From assembly GCA_020161655.1 (NCBI GenBank), contig JAIUPC010000012.1:372001-436000 (forward strand): a DNA stretch of 64,000 nt, read 5' to 3'. The DNA comes from Pseudomonadota bacterium (lineage in GTDB: Bacteria > Pseudomonadota > Alphaproteobacteria > Rhodobacterales > Rhodobacteraceae). This document shows positions 1 through 9,100 of this stretch, piece by piece (position 1 is the stretch's first letter; every line of letters begins with the position of its first letter). Under the pieces are notes generated by a model. That model saw nothing but the letters and a program-made list of their open reading frames with translations, had not been told where the DNA came from and did no database searches. A program made the position numbers and the translations under genes.

Positions 1-1
1 C

Positions 2-976
2 CTGCGCGTCACCCTTCCCGCCCTTGAGGCGGCACTTGGCCAGAAGGTCAGTTTTGCCGAGGATTGCGTCGGCGTCCCGGCGAAGAAGGCCGTGGCGGCG
101 ATGCAGCCGGGCGATGTCCTCCTTCTGGAGAACACCCGCTTTCATGCCGGCGAGGAAAAGAACGACCCCGGCCTTGCCGCCGGGATGGCCGCGCTTGGCA
201 ATGTCTATGTGAACGATGCCTTTTCGGCGGCGCACCGCGCCCATGCCTCGACCGAGGGCATTGCCCATCTGATGCCCTCCGGCGCCGGGCGGCTGATGGA
301 GGCGGAGCTGAAGGCGCTGAACGCCGCCCTTGGCCAGCCGCAGCATCCGGTCGTGGCGGTGGTCGGCGGCGCCAAGGTCTCGACCAAGCTCGACCTTCTC
401 GGCAACCTCGTGAAGAAGGTCGACCATCTCATCATCGGCGGCGGCATGGCCAATACCTTCCTCGTCGCCAAGGGCGTCGATGTCGGAAAATCCCTGGCCG
501 AACGCGACATGGCCGATACGGCGCGCGAGATACTGAAGAAGGCCGACGCGGCGGGATGCCGGATTCACCTGCCCATCGACGTCGTGATCGCCCGCGAGTT
601 CCGCGAAGGTGCGCCCTCCGAGACGGTGGCGGCCGATGCTTGCCCCGCCGATGCGATGATCCTTGATGCCGGGCCGAAGACGGTCGCGGCCATCGGCAAG
701 GTCTTCGAAGACTCGCGCACGCTGATCTGGAACGGCCCCCTTGGCGCCTTCGAGATCGCGCCCTTCGACAAAGCGACCAATGCCGCGGCGCGCAAAGCGG
801 CGGACCTGACCAAGGCCGGTGCGCTCGTCTCGGTCGCGGGCGGCGGCGACACGGTCGCGGCGCTGAACAAGGCTGGCGTCGCAGATGATTTCAGCTTCAT
901 CTCCACCGCCGGCGGCGCCTTCCTTGAATGGATGGAGGGCAAGGAACTGCCCGGCGTCGTCGCGCTCGAATCCTGA
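2..976 (+). CDS. pgk: Phosphoglycerate kinase, 5' end missing
   Basis: Glycolytic/Calvin-cycle enzyme that transfers phosphate between 1,3-bisphosphoglycerate and ADP in the cytoplasm. The reading frame is already open at base 2, so the true start lies outside the window. About 324 residues are present and roughly 70 are missing compared with the usual ~395. Seen: the [15 protein letters not shown] segment, the central [16 protein letters not shown] segment, and the C-terminal nucleotide-binding [16 protein letters not shown], all hallmark PGK blocks. The ATG at 92 is internal and is not a real start. A short-chain dehydrogenase follows 74 bp downstream in the same direction and fructose-bisphosphate aldolase lies further on, so this is a glycolytic neighbourhood. 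Identification is firm. Confidence 0.97.
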   Translation: MRVTLPALEAALGQKVSFAEDCVGVPAKKAVAAMQPGDVLLLENTRFHAGEEKNDPGLAAGMAALGNVYVNDAFSAAHRAHASTEGIAHLMPSGAGRLMEAELKALNAALGQPQHPVVAVVGGAKVSTKLDLLGNLVKKVDHLIIGGGMANTFLVAKGVDVGKSLAERDMADTAREILKKADAAGCRIHLPIDVVIAREFREGAPSETVAADACPADAMILDAGPKTVAAIGKVFEDSRTLIWNGPLGAFEIAPFDKATNAAARKAADLTKAGALVSVAGGGDTVAALNKAGVADDFSFISTAGGAFLEWMEGKELPGVVALES

Positions 977-1050
977 TCCCCCAAGGCAAGGCCTATGCGA
1001 ATCCCGCGCCCTCGCGTAGCTACGAAGCGGGGGCACGGGAGCTAAGACTA

Positions 1051-1845
1051 ATGGCATCGAAATGGACGCTGATCACCGGCGCCTCCGAGGGGTTCGGCGT
1101 GGAATTCGCCCGGCTGGCTGCGGCGGAGGGCCGTGACCTCATCCTTGTCGCGCGGCAGGCGGCGAAGATGGAGCGGCTGGCCGCCGAGCTGCGCGCAAAG
1201 CACAGGATCGCGGTCGAAGTGATGCCGACGGATCTTTCCGACCCCGAGGCAGTCGAGGCGCTCTGGCGCAAGGTCAGCCTGAGGCGGCATATCGACATCC
1301 TCGTGAACAATGCCGGCCTTGGCTACAACGGCCCCTTCGCGGCAGGTGACGGCGCACGGGAAATGGCTTCGGTCATGGTGAATGTCGTCGCCGCGACGAT
1401 CCTGATGAAGCGCGCGGTCGCCCATATGGCGCAGCAGGGCGGCGGCAGGGTGCTGAACGTGGCATCCACCGCCGCCTTCATGCCGGGGCCGAACATGGCG
1501 GTCTACCATGCCACCAAGGCCTATCTTCTGACCTTGAGCGAAGGAGTGGCGGAGGAACTGAAGGACAGCCCGGTCACGGTGACGGCCCTTTGTCCCGGTG
1601 CCACCAAGACCAACTTCGCCGCCGACGCGAAGATGGAGGGTGTGCGCCTTTTCAAGGCGCTGCCCGTCCCGGCGGCGAGCAAGGTGGCGAAGGCAGGCTG
1701 GCGGGCGATGCACAAGGGCGAGCGGATTCGCGTCACCGGGCTTGCGAACAAGGTTTTCGCCTTTGCCCCGCGGCTCGTGCCGCGCCGTCTGGTCGCCCGG
1801 ATCGCCGGATTGTTTCTGAAACCTGCCGAAGGCGGAAAGCGTTAG
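1051..1845 (+). CDS. SDR family NAD(P)-dependent oxidoreductase
   Basis: Classical short-chain dehydrogenase/reductase of 264 residues; substrate unknown. Seen: the Rossmann glycine motif TGASEGFG at residues 9-16, NNAG at 86-89, and the catalytic Ser139/Tyr152/Lys156 set (YHATK). The start at 1051 was chosen because GGGAG lies about 9 nt upstream and the protein begins at the first beta strand. An in-frame start at 928 would lie inside pgk. It sits between pgk and the aldolase on the same strand, which does not reveal its substrate. The family includes many short-chain alcohol, ketone and fatty-acyl oxidoreductases, so no specific reaction is assigned. Confidence 0.9.
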   Translation: MASKWTLITGASEGFGVEFARLAAAEGRDLILVARQAAKMERLAAELRAKHRIAVEVMPTDLSDPEAVEALWRKVSLRRHIDILVNNAGLGYNGPFAAGDGAREMASVMVNVVAATILMKRAVAHMAQQGGGRVLNVASTAAFMPGPNMAVYHATKAYLLTLSEGVAEELKDSPVTVTALCPGATKTNFAADAKMEGVRLFKALPVPAASKVAKAGWRAMHKGERIRVTGLANKVFAFAPRLVPRRLVARIAGLFLKPAEGGKR

Positions 1846-1932
1846 CGCAACCACCTTTGCAAGGGTCCGCAGCCTCCCCTAGAAGCGAAAGGAAACGGGC
1901 GCGCCCGTCCACCCAGTCAAGCGAGGATCAGC

Positions 1933-2826
1933 ATGTCACGGCAAAAGCAGGCGGAACAGATGCGCGGCGGCAAGGGCTTCATCGCGGCCCTTGACCAGAG
2001 CGGCGGGTCGACCCCGAAGGCGCTGAAGCTTTACGGCCACAAGGATGGCGACTGGTCCGACGATGCCGGAATGTACGGCCTGATCCACGCGATGCGCGCC
2101 CGTATCGCCACCTCGCCCGCCTTTGACGGCAAGCGTGTGGTGGGGGCGATCCTCTTCGAAAAGACCATGGACGCCGAGATCGGCGGCAAGCCGGCCGCTG
2201 CCTATCTGTGGGAAAAGCGCGGCGTGGTCCCCTTCCTCAAGATCGACAAGGGGCTTGAGGAGGAAAAGGACGGCGTGAAGCTGATGAAGCCGATCGGTGG
2301 GCTTGACGACCTGTTGAAGCGCGCCGTCGCCAAGGGCATCTTCGGCACCAAGGAGCGTTCGGTCATCGACGCCGCCGACAGGAAGGGCATCGCCGCCATC
2401 GTGGCCCAGCAGTTCGAGCTGGGCGACAAGGTGCTTGCGCATGGCCTGATGCCGATCCTTGAGCCGGAAGTCACGATCTCCATACCCGACAAGGCCGAGG
2501 CGGAAGAAATGCTGAAGGAAGAGATCCTGAAGCACCTCGACAGGTTCCCGGCGGGCAAGGAAGTCATGCTGAAGCTGACGCTGCCAACGAAGCCCAACGC
2601 CTACAAGGCGCTGGTGGACCACCCGAAGGTGATGCGCGTGGTGGCACTGTCGGGCGGCTACACCCGAGACGAGGCCAACCGGATTCTTGCGCTGAACAAG
2701 GGCGTCATCGCCAGCTTCTCGCGCGCACTGACCGAAGGGCTTTCGGTCGGGCAGTCGGATGCCGCGTTCAACAAGGCACTCGACGGCGCCATCGGGTCGA
2801 TCTACGAGGCCTCGGTCGCGGGCTGA
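1933..2826 (+). CDS. Class I fructose-bisphosphate aldolase
   Basis: Cleaves fructose 1,6-bisphosphate into glyceraldehyde 3-phosphate and dihydroxyacetone phosphate through a lysine Schiff base, so it needs no metal. The protein has 297 residues, the length of the short bacterial class I type. Seen: an N-terminal FIAALDQSGGSTPKAL block, the EPEV motif at residues 177-180, the VMLKLTLP segment whose Lys214 is the likely Schiff-base lysine (inferred from family pattern), and ALSGGYTRDEAN near 238-249. A GAGGA ribosome-binding site precedes the ATG. It lies downstream of pgk and an SDR with an 87-bp gap. The family assignment is strong; the choice between symbols fba and fbaB is left open. Confidence 0.93.
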   Translation: MSRQKQAEQMRGGKGFIAALDQSGGSTPKALKLYGHKDGDWSDDAGMYGLIHAMRARIATSPAFDGKRVVGAILFEKTMDAEIGGKPAAAYLWEKRGVVPFLKIDKGLEEEKDGVKLMKPIGGLDDLLKRAVAKGIFGTKERSVIDAADRKGIAAIVAQQFELGDKVLAHGLMPILEPEVTISIPDKAEAEEMLKEEILKHLDRFPAGKEVMLKLTLPTKPNAYKALVDHPKVMRVVALSGGYTRDEANRILALNKGVIASFSRALTEGLSVGQSDAAFNKALDGAIGSIYEASVAG

Positions 2827-2886
2827 GGCCCCCTGCCCCCGGCGGCGCGAAAATCGCCCTCGCCGGGGATTCACAAGCACTCGCGG

Positions 2887-2908
2887 ATGTGACATGATTC
2901 GGTCACAT
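2887..2908. promoter_or_regulatory. Inverted repeat upstream of ftsB
   Basis: Perfect 7-bp arms ATGTGAC and GTCACAT are separated by 8 bases. The dyad ends 30 bp before the ftsB ATG and begins 60 bp after the aldolase stop. It resembles the CRP core TGTGA/TCACA, but the spacing between those pentamers is 10 rather than 6. It is therefore either an operator for another regulator or a weak RNA hairpin. Confidence 0.4.
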
Positions 2909-2938
2909 GGCCCGTGAGCGGCTGGACTGAGGCAGAGC

Positions 2939-3241
2939 ATGAACGCACCCCGGAGCAAGCCCGCCATCGGCATGGCGTTTTACCTCGTCATCGTCGGCGG
3001 GCTTGGGTTCTACTTCACCTTCGCCGCCGTCCAGGGTGATTACGGTGTCTTTCGCCGGGTGCAGGCCGAGGCCGAGCGCCAGACCCTGACCGCAGAGCGC
3101 GACCGGCTGAAGGCCGAGGCGGCGAAGATGGAAAACCTGACTCGGCGTCTGTCGGATGGCTACCTTGACCTCGATCTTCTCGACGAACGCGCCCGCAATG
3201 TGCTGGGCGTCATCCGTTCCGACGAGATCGTCATCCACTGA
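2939..3241 (+). CDS. ftsB: FtsB/DivIC family septum formation initiator
   Basis: Small bitopic inner-membrane cell-division protein that joins the FtsB-FtsL-FtsQ complex. The protein has 100 residues: a short N-terminal cytoplasmic tail, one transmembrane segment at about 11-31, then a coiled coil at about 35-70 rich in Glu, Arg and Leu (QAEAERQTLTAERDRLKAEA). The C-terminal segment LDLDLLDERARNVLGVIRSD is the typical DivIC tail. A GAGGCAG ribosome-binding site precedes the ATG. The gene sits between aldolase and pdhA. This fits an eno/ftsB/pdhA type order seen in alphaproteobacteria, although no eno is present here. The assignment rests on architecture and the C-terminal motif. Confidence 0.85.
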   Translation: MNAPRSKPAIGMAFYLVIVGGLGFYFTFAAVQGDYGVFRRVQAEAERQTLTAERDRLKAEAAKMENLTRRLSDGYLDLDLLDERARNVLGVIRSDEIVIH

Positions 3242-3310
3242 CCTGAAGGCGCGCCCGTTCCGGGCGCAATTTCCACCTCTCGTCGAAGGCCTATGGGCCT
3301 TCTCCTCGGC

Positions 3311-3344
3311 ATGCCTCCGGCGGGAGTATTTTTTGGACAGAAAA
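3311..3344 (+). repeat. Short intergenic element, GGAGTATTTTTTGGACAGAAA type
   Basis: A GC-rich block CCTCCGGCGGGAG (potential CTCC/GGAG stem) is followed by TATTTTTT and GGACAGAAA. The same layout occurs on the minus strand near 28.76 kb and, diverged, near 51.96 kb. Placed 70 bp after the ftsB stop, it can act as a short-stem transcription terminator. Confidence 0.6.
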
Positions 3345-3414
3345 TGCGTGAAGGCAGGATGCAGCCGCCGGCCTGTCGCAGCGGAAATAGTGCTCGCGGT
3401 CCGAAGCGCTATGG

Positions 3415-3432
3415 GTTAATTGATAGTTTAAC
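3415..3432. promoter_or_regulatory. AT-rich dyad upstream of pdhA
   Basis: GTTAA and TTAAC arms with an 8-base spacer lie in a conspicuous AT-rich island 37 bp before the pdhA start, in an otherwise GC-rich gap. This is a candidate operator or core promoter for the pdh operon. No convincing -35/-10 pair could be read, so the role is inferred from position only. Confidence 0.3.
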
Positions 3433-3468
3433 ACTGAACCAGTTTCACGGCATTGGGAGGAGCTTGCG

Positions 3469-4458
3469 ATGGCTGCGCGAAAGCCTGCTCAGAAATCAAA
3501 TACTTCCGGGGAAGATCTGCTGAAGTATTACCGCGACATGCTGCTGATCCGGCGATTCGAGGAGAAAGCCGGTCAGCTTTACGGCATGGGCCTGATCGGC
3601 GGGTTCTGCCACCTCTACATCGGGCAGGAAGCGGTGGTCGTCGGCCTTGAGGCGGCGACCGAGGAAGGCGACAAGCGCATCACCTCCTACCGCGACCACG
3701 GGCACATGCTGGCCTGCGGCATGGACCCAAAGGGCGTCATGGCCGAGCTCACGGGCCGCGAGGGCGGCTATTCGAAGGGCAAGGGCGGCTCGATGCACAT
3801 GTTCTCGAAAGAGAAGCATTTCTACGGCGGTCACGGCATCGTCGGCGCCCAGGTGCCGCTCGGCGCCGGCCTTGCCTTTGCCGACCAGTACAAGGGCAAC
3901 GGCCGGGTCACCTTCGCCTATTTCGGCGACGGTGCGGCGAACCAGGGCCAGGTCTACGAGACCTTCAACATGGCCGCGCTCTGGAAGCTGCCGGTGATCT
4001 TCGTGGTCGAAAACAACCAGTATGCCATGGGTACGGCGCAGAAACGCTCGACCTCGACCCCTGAACTTTACAAGCGCGGCGAGGCCTTCGGCATTCCTGG
4101 CGAGACGGTGGACGGCATGGATGTGCTGGCGGTGAAGTCGGCGAGCGAGAAAGCCGTCGCGCATTGCCGGGCCGGCGACGGCCCCTACATCCTTGAGGTC
4201 AAGACCTACCGTTACCGCGGCCACTCGATGTCGGACCCGGCGAAGTACCGCACCCGCGAGGAAGTGCAGAAGATGCGCGACGAGCGCGACGCCATCGAAC
4301 ATGTGCGCGAGCTGATCCTGCAGGGCAAGCACGCGACCGATGACGACCTGAAGGCGATCGACAAGGAGATCAAGGCGATCGTCAACGAGGCCGCCGAGTT
4401 TTCAAAGGAGAGCCCCGAGCCCGCGCTCGAGGAACTCTGGACCGACATTTACGCGTAA
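3469..4458 (+). CDS. pdhA: Pyruvate dehydrogenase E1 component, alpha subunit
   Basis: E1 alpha of the pyruvate dehydrogenase complex, which decarboxylates pyruvate using thiamine diphosphate together with E1 beta. The protein has 329 residues. Seen: the thiamine diphosphate motif GDGAANQG at 153-160, ending in ENNQYAMGT with Asn182/Asn183, and the phosphorylation-loop region [11 protein letters not shown], which is conserved even in bacteria. The start at 3469 has GGGAGGAG upstream. The gene leads a tight pdhA-pdhB-pdhC operon (14 and 12 bp gaps), so the three are surely cotranscribed. No E3 (lpd) gene follows pdhC in this window. Confidence 0.97.
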   Translation: MAARKPAQKSNTSGEDLLKYYRDMLLIRRFEEKAGQLYGMGLIGGFCHLYIGQEAVVVGLEAATEEGDKRITSYRDHGHMLACGMDPKGVMAELTGREGGYSKGKGGSMHMFSKEKHFYGGHGIVGAQVPLGAGLAFADQYKGNGRVTFAYFGDGAANQGQVYETFNMAALWKLPVIFVVENNQYAMGTAQKRSTSTPELYKRGEAFGIPGETVDGMDVLAVKSASEKAVAHCRAGDGPYILEVKTYRYRGHSMSDPAKYRTREEVQKMRDERDAIEHVRELILQGKHATDDDLKAIDKEIKAIVNEAAEFSKESPEPALEELWTDIYA

Positions 4459-4472
4459 GGGGGACCGCAATC

Positions 4473-5831
4473 ATGGCAACCGAAATTCTCATGCCCGCGC
4501 TGTCGCCCACGATGGAAGAGGGCACGCTGGCCAAGTGGCTGGTCAAGGAAGGCGATGCGGTGAAATCTGGCCAGATCCTGGCCGAGATCGAGACCGACAA
4601 GGCGACGATGGAATTCGAGGCCGTCGATGAAGGCATCGTCGGCAAGATCCTCGTGGCCGAGGGATCGGCGGGGGTGAAGGTGAATACGCCCATCGCTCTG
4701 CTGGTGGAAGAGGGCGAAAGCGCTGATGTGGCGCCCGCTCCGAAAGCGGCGCCCGCCGCTGCCCCGGCCCCAGTCGCGGCGAAAGCTGCCGAGCCTGCGC
4801 CGGTGGCACCCAAGGCCGACACCTCGCCCGACTGGCCCGCCGGCACGGCGATGAAGACGATGACGGTGCGCGAAGCGCTTCGCGAGGCGATGGCCGAGGA
4901 GATGACGCGCGACGGCGACGTCTATCTGATGGGCGAGGAAGTCGGCGAGTACCAGGGCGCCTACAAGATCAGCCAGGGGCTTCTCGACCAGTTCGGGCCG
5001 AAGCGGGTGATCGACACGCCGATCACCGAACATGGCTTTGCCGGCATTGCGGTCGGCTCGGCCTTCGGCGGCCTCCGGCCTATCGTCGAGTTCATGACCT
5101 TTAACTTCGCGATGCAGGCCATCGACCACATCATCAACTCGGCGGCGAAGACGCTTTACATGTCCGGCGGCCAGATGGGTTGCCCGATCGTCTTCCGCGG
5201 CCCGAATGGCGCGGCGGCCCGCGTGGGCGCTCAGCACAGCCAGGACTATTCCGCCTGGTATGCGCAGGTTCCCGGCCTCAAGGTCGCCATCCCCTATTCG
5301 GCGGCGGATGCGAAGGGGCTTCTGAAGACCGCGATCCGCGATCAGAACCCGGTGATCTTCCTTGAGAATGAGATCCTCTATGGCCGGTCCTTCGAAGTGC
5401 CGGACCTGCCCGATTTCACCGTCCCCTTCGGCAAGGCGAAGATCTGGCGCGAGGGGTCGGATGTCACCATCGTCTCCTTCGGGATCGGGGTGAGCCATGC
5501 GCTCGACGCCGCCGAAAAGCTGGCTGCCGAAGGGATCAGCGCCGAGGTCATCGACCTTCGGACGCTGCGCCCGCTCGACACGGCGACGGTCATAAACTCC
5601 GTGATGAAGACCAACCGCTGCATCACGGTCGAAGAGGGCTGGCCGGTCGCCTCGATCGGCAACCACATCTCGGCGGTGCTGATGGAGCAGGCCTTCGACT
5701 ATCTCGACGCGCCGGTCATCAACTGCACCGGCAAGGACGTGCCGATGCCCTATGCGGCAAACCTTGAGAAGCACGCGCTCATCACCCCGGACGAGATCGT
5801 CGCGGCGGTGAAAAAAGTGACTTACCGGTAA
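4473..5831 (+). CDS. pdhB: Pyruvate dehydrogenase E1 beta with N-terminal lipoyl domain
   Basis: E1 beta subunit of pyruvate dehydrogenase, 452 residues. Residues 1-80 form a biotinyl-lipoyl domain with the lipoylated Lys43 in ETDKATMEF. An Ala/Pro-rich flexible linker follows (about 85-125), then the transketolase-like E1 beta module with [10 protein letters not shown] and [15 protein letters not shown] lipoyl domain on E1 beta is an alphaproteobacterial arrangement and makes this protein about 120 residues longer than plain E1 beta. The lipoyl domain is almost the same as that of pdhC next door (5 differences in the first 91 residues). It lies 14 bp after pdhA and 12 bp before pdhC. Confidence 0.97.
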   Translation: MATEILMPALSPTMEEGTLAKWLVKEGDAVKSGQILAEIETDKATMEFEAVDEGIVGKILVAEGSAGVKVNTPIALLVEEGESADVAPAPKAAPAAAPAPVAAKAAEPAPVAPKADTSPDWPAGTAMKTMTVREALREAMAEEMTRDGDVYLMGEEVGEYQGAYKISQGLLDQFGPKRVIDTPITEHGFAGIAVGSAFGGLRPIVEFMTFNFAMQAIDHIINSAAKTLYMSGGQMGCPIVFRGPNGAAARVGAQHSQDYSAWYAQVPGLKVAIPYSAADAKGLLKTAIRDQNPVIFLENEILYGRSFEVPDLPDFTVPFGKAKIWREGSDVTIVSFGIGVSHALDAAEKLAAEGISAEVIDLRTLRPLDTATVINSVMKTNRCITVEEGWPVASIGNHISAVLMEQAFDYLDAPVINCTGKDVPMPYAANLEKHALITPDEIVAAVKKVTYR

Positions 5832-5843
5832 GGAGATAGCGAC

Positions 5844-7133
5844 ATGGCAACCGAAGTTCTGATGCCCGCCCTTTCTCCGACGATGGAGGAAGGCACGCTG
5901 GCCAAATGGCTGGTCAAGGAAGGCGACGCGGTGAAATCCGGCGACATCCTGGCCGAGATCGAGACCGACAAGGCAACGATGGAATTCGAGGCCGTCGATG
6001 AAGGCATCGTCGGCAAGATCCTTGTCGCCGAAGGGACGGCCGGGGTGAAGGTCAACACGCCCATCGCCGTTCTGGTCGAAGAGGGCGAAAGCGCCGATGC
6101 GGCACCGGCGCCGAAAGTCACGCTGGCAGCTCCGCCGAAAGCGGAAGTTGCGGCACCTGCGGCGGTCGCTGCGGCACCTGCCCCGGCTGCGCCGAAAGCA
6201 TCGGGCGCGCGTGTCATGGCCTCACCGCTCGCTCGTCGCCTGGCGAAGGAACGCGGCGTCGATATCTCGGCGCTCGCCGGATCGGGCCCGCACGGCCGGA
6301 TTGTCAAGGCCGATGTCGAGGCAGTCGGCGCAGGCCGCGCGGTAAAGCCCGCCGCAGCGCCCGCGGCGGCACCAGCCCCTGCCCCGGCGGCAGCCCCCGC
6401 CGGCCCTTCCGCCAGCCCGGTGGCCAAGCTCTACGAAGGCCGGGAATACACCGAGGTCACGCTCGACGGGATGCGCAAGACCATCGCCGCCCGCCTGACA
6501 GAGGCCAAGCAGACCATCCCGCATTTCTACCTGCGCCGCGACGTCCAACTCGACACGCTGATGGCGTTCCGCGCCGAACTCAACAGCAAGCTTGAATCGC
6601 GGGGCGTGAAGCTTTCGGTGAACGACTTCGTGATCAAGGCCTGCGCCAACGCGCTCCAGCAGGTGCCGGATGCCAACGCCGTCTGGGCCGGCGACCGTAT
6701 CCTGAAGCTGAAACCCTCCGACGTGGCCGTGGCCGTCGCCATAGAAGGCGGTCTCTTCACGCCGGTCCTGAAGGACGCCCATCAGAAGACGCTTTCGGCC
6801 CTTTCGGCCGAGATGAAGGACCTCGCCGCCCGCGCCCGAAACCGCAAGCTTGCGCCTCATGAATACCAGGGCGGCACCTTTGCAATATCCAACCTCGGCA
6901 TGTTCGGCATCGACAATTTCGACGCCGTCATCAACCCGCCGCATGGCGCGATTCTTGCTGTCGGCGCCGGGGTGAAGAAGCCCGTCGTCAAGGCCAATGG
7001 CGAGATTGGCGTTGCCACGGTCATGTCGATGACGCTTTCGGTCGATCACCGCGTGATCGACGGGGCGCTCGGGGCGGAACTTCTGAAGGCGATCGTCGAG
7101 AATCTCGAAAACCCGATGGCCATGCTGGCCTGA
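5844..7133 (+). CDS. pdhC: Dihydrolipoamide acetyltransferase, pyruvate dehydrogenase E2
   Basis: E2 core of the pyruvate dehydrogenase complex, passing the acetyl group from lipoamide to CoA. The protein has 429 residues in three parts. A single lipoyl domain (1-80) carries Lys43. A peripheral subunit-binding domain lies at about 124-160 ([29 protein letters not shown]). The catalytic acyltransferase domain runs from about 200 to the end, with His402 and Asp406 in the motif DHRVIDGA. Ala/Pro linkers separate the modules. It is the last gene of the pdhABC operon and is followed by a clear stem-loop terminator shared with the convergent cysE gene. Confidence 0.97.
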   Translation: MATEVLMPALSPTMEEGTLAKWLVKEGDAVKSGDILAEIETDKATMEFEAVDEGIVGKILVAEGTAGVKVNTPIAVLVEEGESADAAPAPKVTLAAPPKAEVAAPAAVAAAPAPAAPKASGARVMASPLARRLAKERGVDISALAGSGPHGRIVKADVEAVGAGRAVKPAAAPAAAPAPAPAAAPAGPSASPVAKLYEGREYTEVTLDGMRKTIAARLTEAKQTIPHFYLRRDVQLDTLMAFRAELNSKLESRGVKLSVNDFVIKACANALQQVPDANAVWAGDRILKLKPSDVAVAVAIEGGLFTPVLKDAHQKTLSALSAEMKDLAARARNRKLAPHEYQGGTFAISNLGMFGIDNFDAVINPPHGAILAVGAGVKKPVVKANGEIGVATVMSMTLSVDHRVIDGALGAELLKAIVENLENPMAMLA

Positions 7134-7153
7134 CGGCAAGTAACGAAAAACAG

Positions 7154-7182
7154 AGGCCGGGCATCGCTGCCCGGCCTTTCTC
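7154..7182. terminator. Bidirectional terminator between pdhC and cysE
   Basis: Perfect 10-bp stem AGGCCGGGCA/TGCCCGGCCT with loop TCGC. It is followed by TTCTCATTT on the plus side and preceded by an A-rich CGAAAAACAG, which gives a T-run on the minus side. The placement between convergent genes fits termination from both directions. Confidence 0.8.
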
Positions 7183-7202
7183 ATTTCCCGCTTCGCTTGG
7201 CT

Positions 7203-8012
7203 TCAGTGCCGGCTGTCGATCAGCTGATCCATACTCAATGCCGGCTGCTCGCAGCCCGCGCCGCCGATCACCTTGGCCGGAACACCTGCCACCGTCTTGC
7301 AAGGGGGCACATCCTGCAGCACCACCGAACCCGCCGCGATCCGCGACCGGTTGCCGACGTGGATATGGCCAAGCACCTTCGCCCCGGCTCCGATCAGCAC
7401 GCCGTCGCCGATCTTCGGATGCCGGTCGCCATCCTCCTTGCCGGTGCCGCCCAGCGTAACGGAGTGCAGCATGGAGACATTGTCGCCAACAACCGCAGTC
7501 TCACCGATGACGATGGAATGGGCATGGTCGATCATGATGCCCTTGCCGATCACGGCACCGGGATGGATGTCGACCCCGAAGGACTCGCTCACCCGCATCT
7601 GCACGAAATAGGCAAGGTCGCGCCGTCCCTGCTGCCACAACCAATGGCCGATCCGGTAAGCCTGAACCGCCTGGAAGCCCTTGAAGTAAAGAAGCGGCTG
7701 CATGAACCGGTGGCAGGCCGGATCACGGTCATAGACCGCAACGATATCCGCCCGCGCCGCCTGGCCGAGTTCGGGGTCCGCCGCATAGGCCTCATCGGCG
7801 ATCTCGCGCAGGATCTGCTCGCTCATCTCCGCCGAAGTCAACTTCATGGAAAAGCGGTAGGATAGCGCCCGCTCAAGCGTCGGGTGATGCAAGATGCCGG
7901 AGTGGATAAGTCCGCCCATCAAAGGCTCGTCGCGAACAGCAGCACGCGCCTCGTCGCAGATATGGGTCCAGACCGGATCGACCCGCGATATGACAGCTTT
8001 CTTCTCGGCCAT
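7203..8012 (-). CDS. cysE: Serine O-acetyltransferase
   Basis: First committed step of cysteine synthesis: acetyl-CoA plus L-serine gives O-acetylserine. The protein has 269 residues from the ATG at 8012, which is preceded by GGAGGAC; an in-frame start further upstream would add 28 residues without a ribosome-binding site. Seen: an N-terminal alpha-helical SATase domain, then left-handed beta-helix hexapeptide repeats including IHPGAVIGKGIMIDHAHSIV, HSVTLGGTGK and GDRHPKIGDGVLIGAGAKV. The tail ends near residue 269 with the acidic, Ile-containing segment (DQLIDSRH) that in this family can dock cysteine synthase. It lies at the distal end of the GTA cluster on the same strand, separated from it by 80 bp. 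Confidence 0.96.
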   Translation of the reverse strand: MAEKKAVISRVDPVWTHICDEARAAVRDEPLMGGLIHSGILHHPTLERALSYRFSMKLTSAEMSEQILREIADEAYAADPELGQAARADIVAVYDRDPACHRFMQPLLYFKGFQAVQAYRIGHWLWQQGRRDLAYFVQMRVSESFGVDIHPGAVIGKGIMIDHAHSIVIGETAVVGDNVSMLHSVTLGGTGKEDGDRHPKIGDGVLIGAGAKVLGHIHVGNRSRIAAGSVVLQDVPPCKTVAGVPAKVIGGAGCEQPALSMDQLIDSRH

Positions 8013-8092
8013 GGCATGTCCTCCAGATTTGCCGTCTCTATAACAGATAGAGCTGCGCGCCGGAAAGAAAAGCCTCTCGCCATAACGCATTG

Positions 8093-8386
8093 TCATGAAT
8101 CTCTCCGCCGCCAGCGGATCAGCGCTTCAAGCGCCGCCACCAGCGCCTCGGCATAGTCGGGGTCGGACAGGCGGGGTTCGGGCCAGACCGGAATGTCGCA
8201 GAGTATCGCGCTCATCAGGCTGCCATTGCCCCAGCGCGGATGCACCCTGCCCATGCGCTTGCGGTACCGATCGGCGGCGTGTGCGCGGTCAAGGTAGCCC
8301 GCCAGCCAGCCATCCCAGGTTTCGGGCGGCCGCGTTCTCAACGCCGACGCCGCCGCCACCGCGTCGCCATGGGTAAACTCCCGCAT
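8093..8386 (-). CDS. Small conserved hypothetical protein at distal end of GTA cluster
   Basis: Basic, Trp-rich protein of 97 residues (MREFTHGDAVAAASALRTRP at the start, LIRWRRRDS at the end) with no transmembrane segment or recognised catalytic motif. It starts only 3 bp after the stop of the DUF2793 gene, so it is translationally linked to the end of the GTA operon. I believe a similar small gene accompanies GTA clusters in related bacteria, but I cannot name its function. The start at 8386 is the only ATG that gives this tight spacing. It could be a GTA accessory or a host gene that happens to be cotranscribed. Confidence 0.7.
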   Translation of the reverse strand: MREFTHGDAVAAASALRTRPPETWDGWLAGYLDRAHAADRYRKRMGRVHPRWGNGSLMSAILCDIPVWPEPRLSDPDYAEALVAALEALIRWRRRDS

Positions 8387-8389
8387 GGA

Positions 8390-9100
8390 TCAAAGATCCG
8401 GCAGGCCAAGTTCAAGATAGTGAACCGCAAGCCGCACGGTCCCACCCGCAAAGTCTCCGCCAATGGCGTCGAGTTGCAGCATCTCGGGCGCGTAAAAGGT
8501 CATGGGCGCGGACAAAAGCCCCCGCACCCAGGACCCGCCCGAAAGACCGAGACCCGAGCCAAAGCGCCCCACAGCACCGGGATTGCCAAGCGACCACCCC
8601 GTCAAGGTCCCGGTGATCGGAGAGATCACCCGCCCGGTCACACCGACGACCATCGCATTCGACGGAATGACATAGCCGGTCAGTGAAACTGGACCCGCCG
8701 TCACGACATGGTCCGTCTCGACCGTCCGCATCGCCATCCCGGCATTATGCGAGGAGAGCGTCACCATCCCCTCGCGCCAGTCCGACCCGTCGAAGACCGC
8801 ACCCGCCCCTCGGTCGACAATATAGGCACGCCATCCCCTGAGCGGCTGGACAAAGTCCCAGCCGCCGTTCGTCCCGATGGCAATGGAGCCGTCACGCCCG
8901 CTCCAGGCATTCACCGCACCAAGGGGCACTGAATAGCAGGCGCCATCGACGACGAGAGTAGGCGGGATCGCCAAACTTTCGGATTGCAGGACGAGGTTCA
9001 CCAGCCCGTCGAGACGCACCAGCGCCTCGTTCACGGTCACATGCTTCTGCGCCTGAGCCGCCTGAACCAGGGGCAGGCCAAGCCGAGCGGTATTAGACAT
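8390..9100 (-). CDS. DUF2793 protein, putative GTA head-spike/fibre component
   Basis: Protein of 236 residues starting MSNTARLGLPLVQAAQAQKH, the typical DUF2793 opening (LGLP.v.aaQAQKHVT.NEAL) found in GTA and phage proteins. The N-terminal ~110 residues match the domain (WDFVQPLRGWRAYIVDRGAG). The remainder is a beta-rich, Gly/Thr-rich module suited to a fibre or binding tip. The start at 9100 overlaps the end of g15 by 8 bp (ATGTCTAA) and has GAGGA upstream. In R. capsulatus, proteins of this kind are linked to capsule-binding head spikes encoded at a separate locus. That role is inferred here, and a tail-associated function is equally possible. Confidence 0.75.
   Translation of the reverse strand: MSNTARLGLPLVQAAQAQKHVTVNEALVRLDGLVNLVLQSESLAIPPTLVVDGACYSVPLGAVNAWSGRDGSIAIGTNGGWDFVQPLRGWRAYIVDRGAGAVFDGSDWREGMVTLSSHNAGMAMRTVETDHVVTAGPVSLTGYVIPSNAMVVGVTGRVISPITGTLTGWSLGNPGAVGRFGSGLGLSGGSWVRGLLSAPMTFYAPEMLQLDAIGGDFAGGTVRLAVHYLELGLPDL

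Noticed and set aside
2887-2908. CRP binding site.
   Set aside because: The TGTGA and TCACA pentamers are 10 bases apart instead of 6; kept only as an unspecified dyad.
4449-5774. 441-residue minus-strand frame opposite pdhB.
   Set aside because: Antisense shadow of pdhB without motif or ribosome-binding site.
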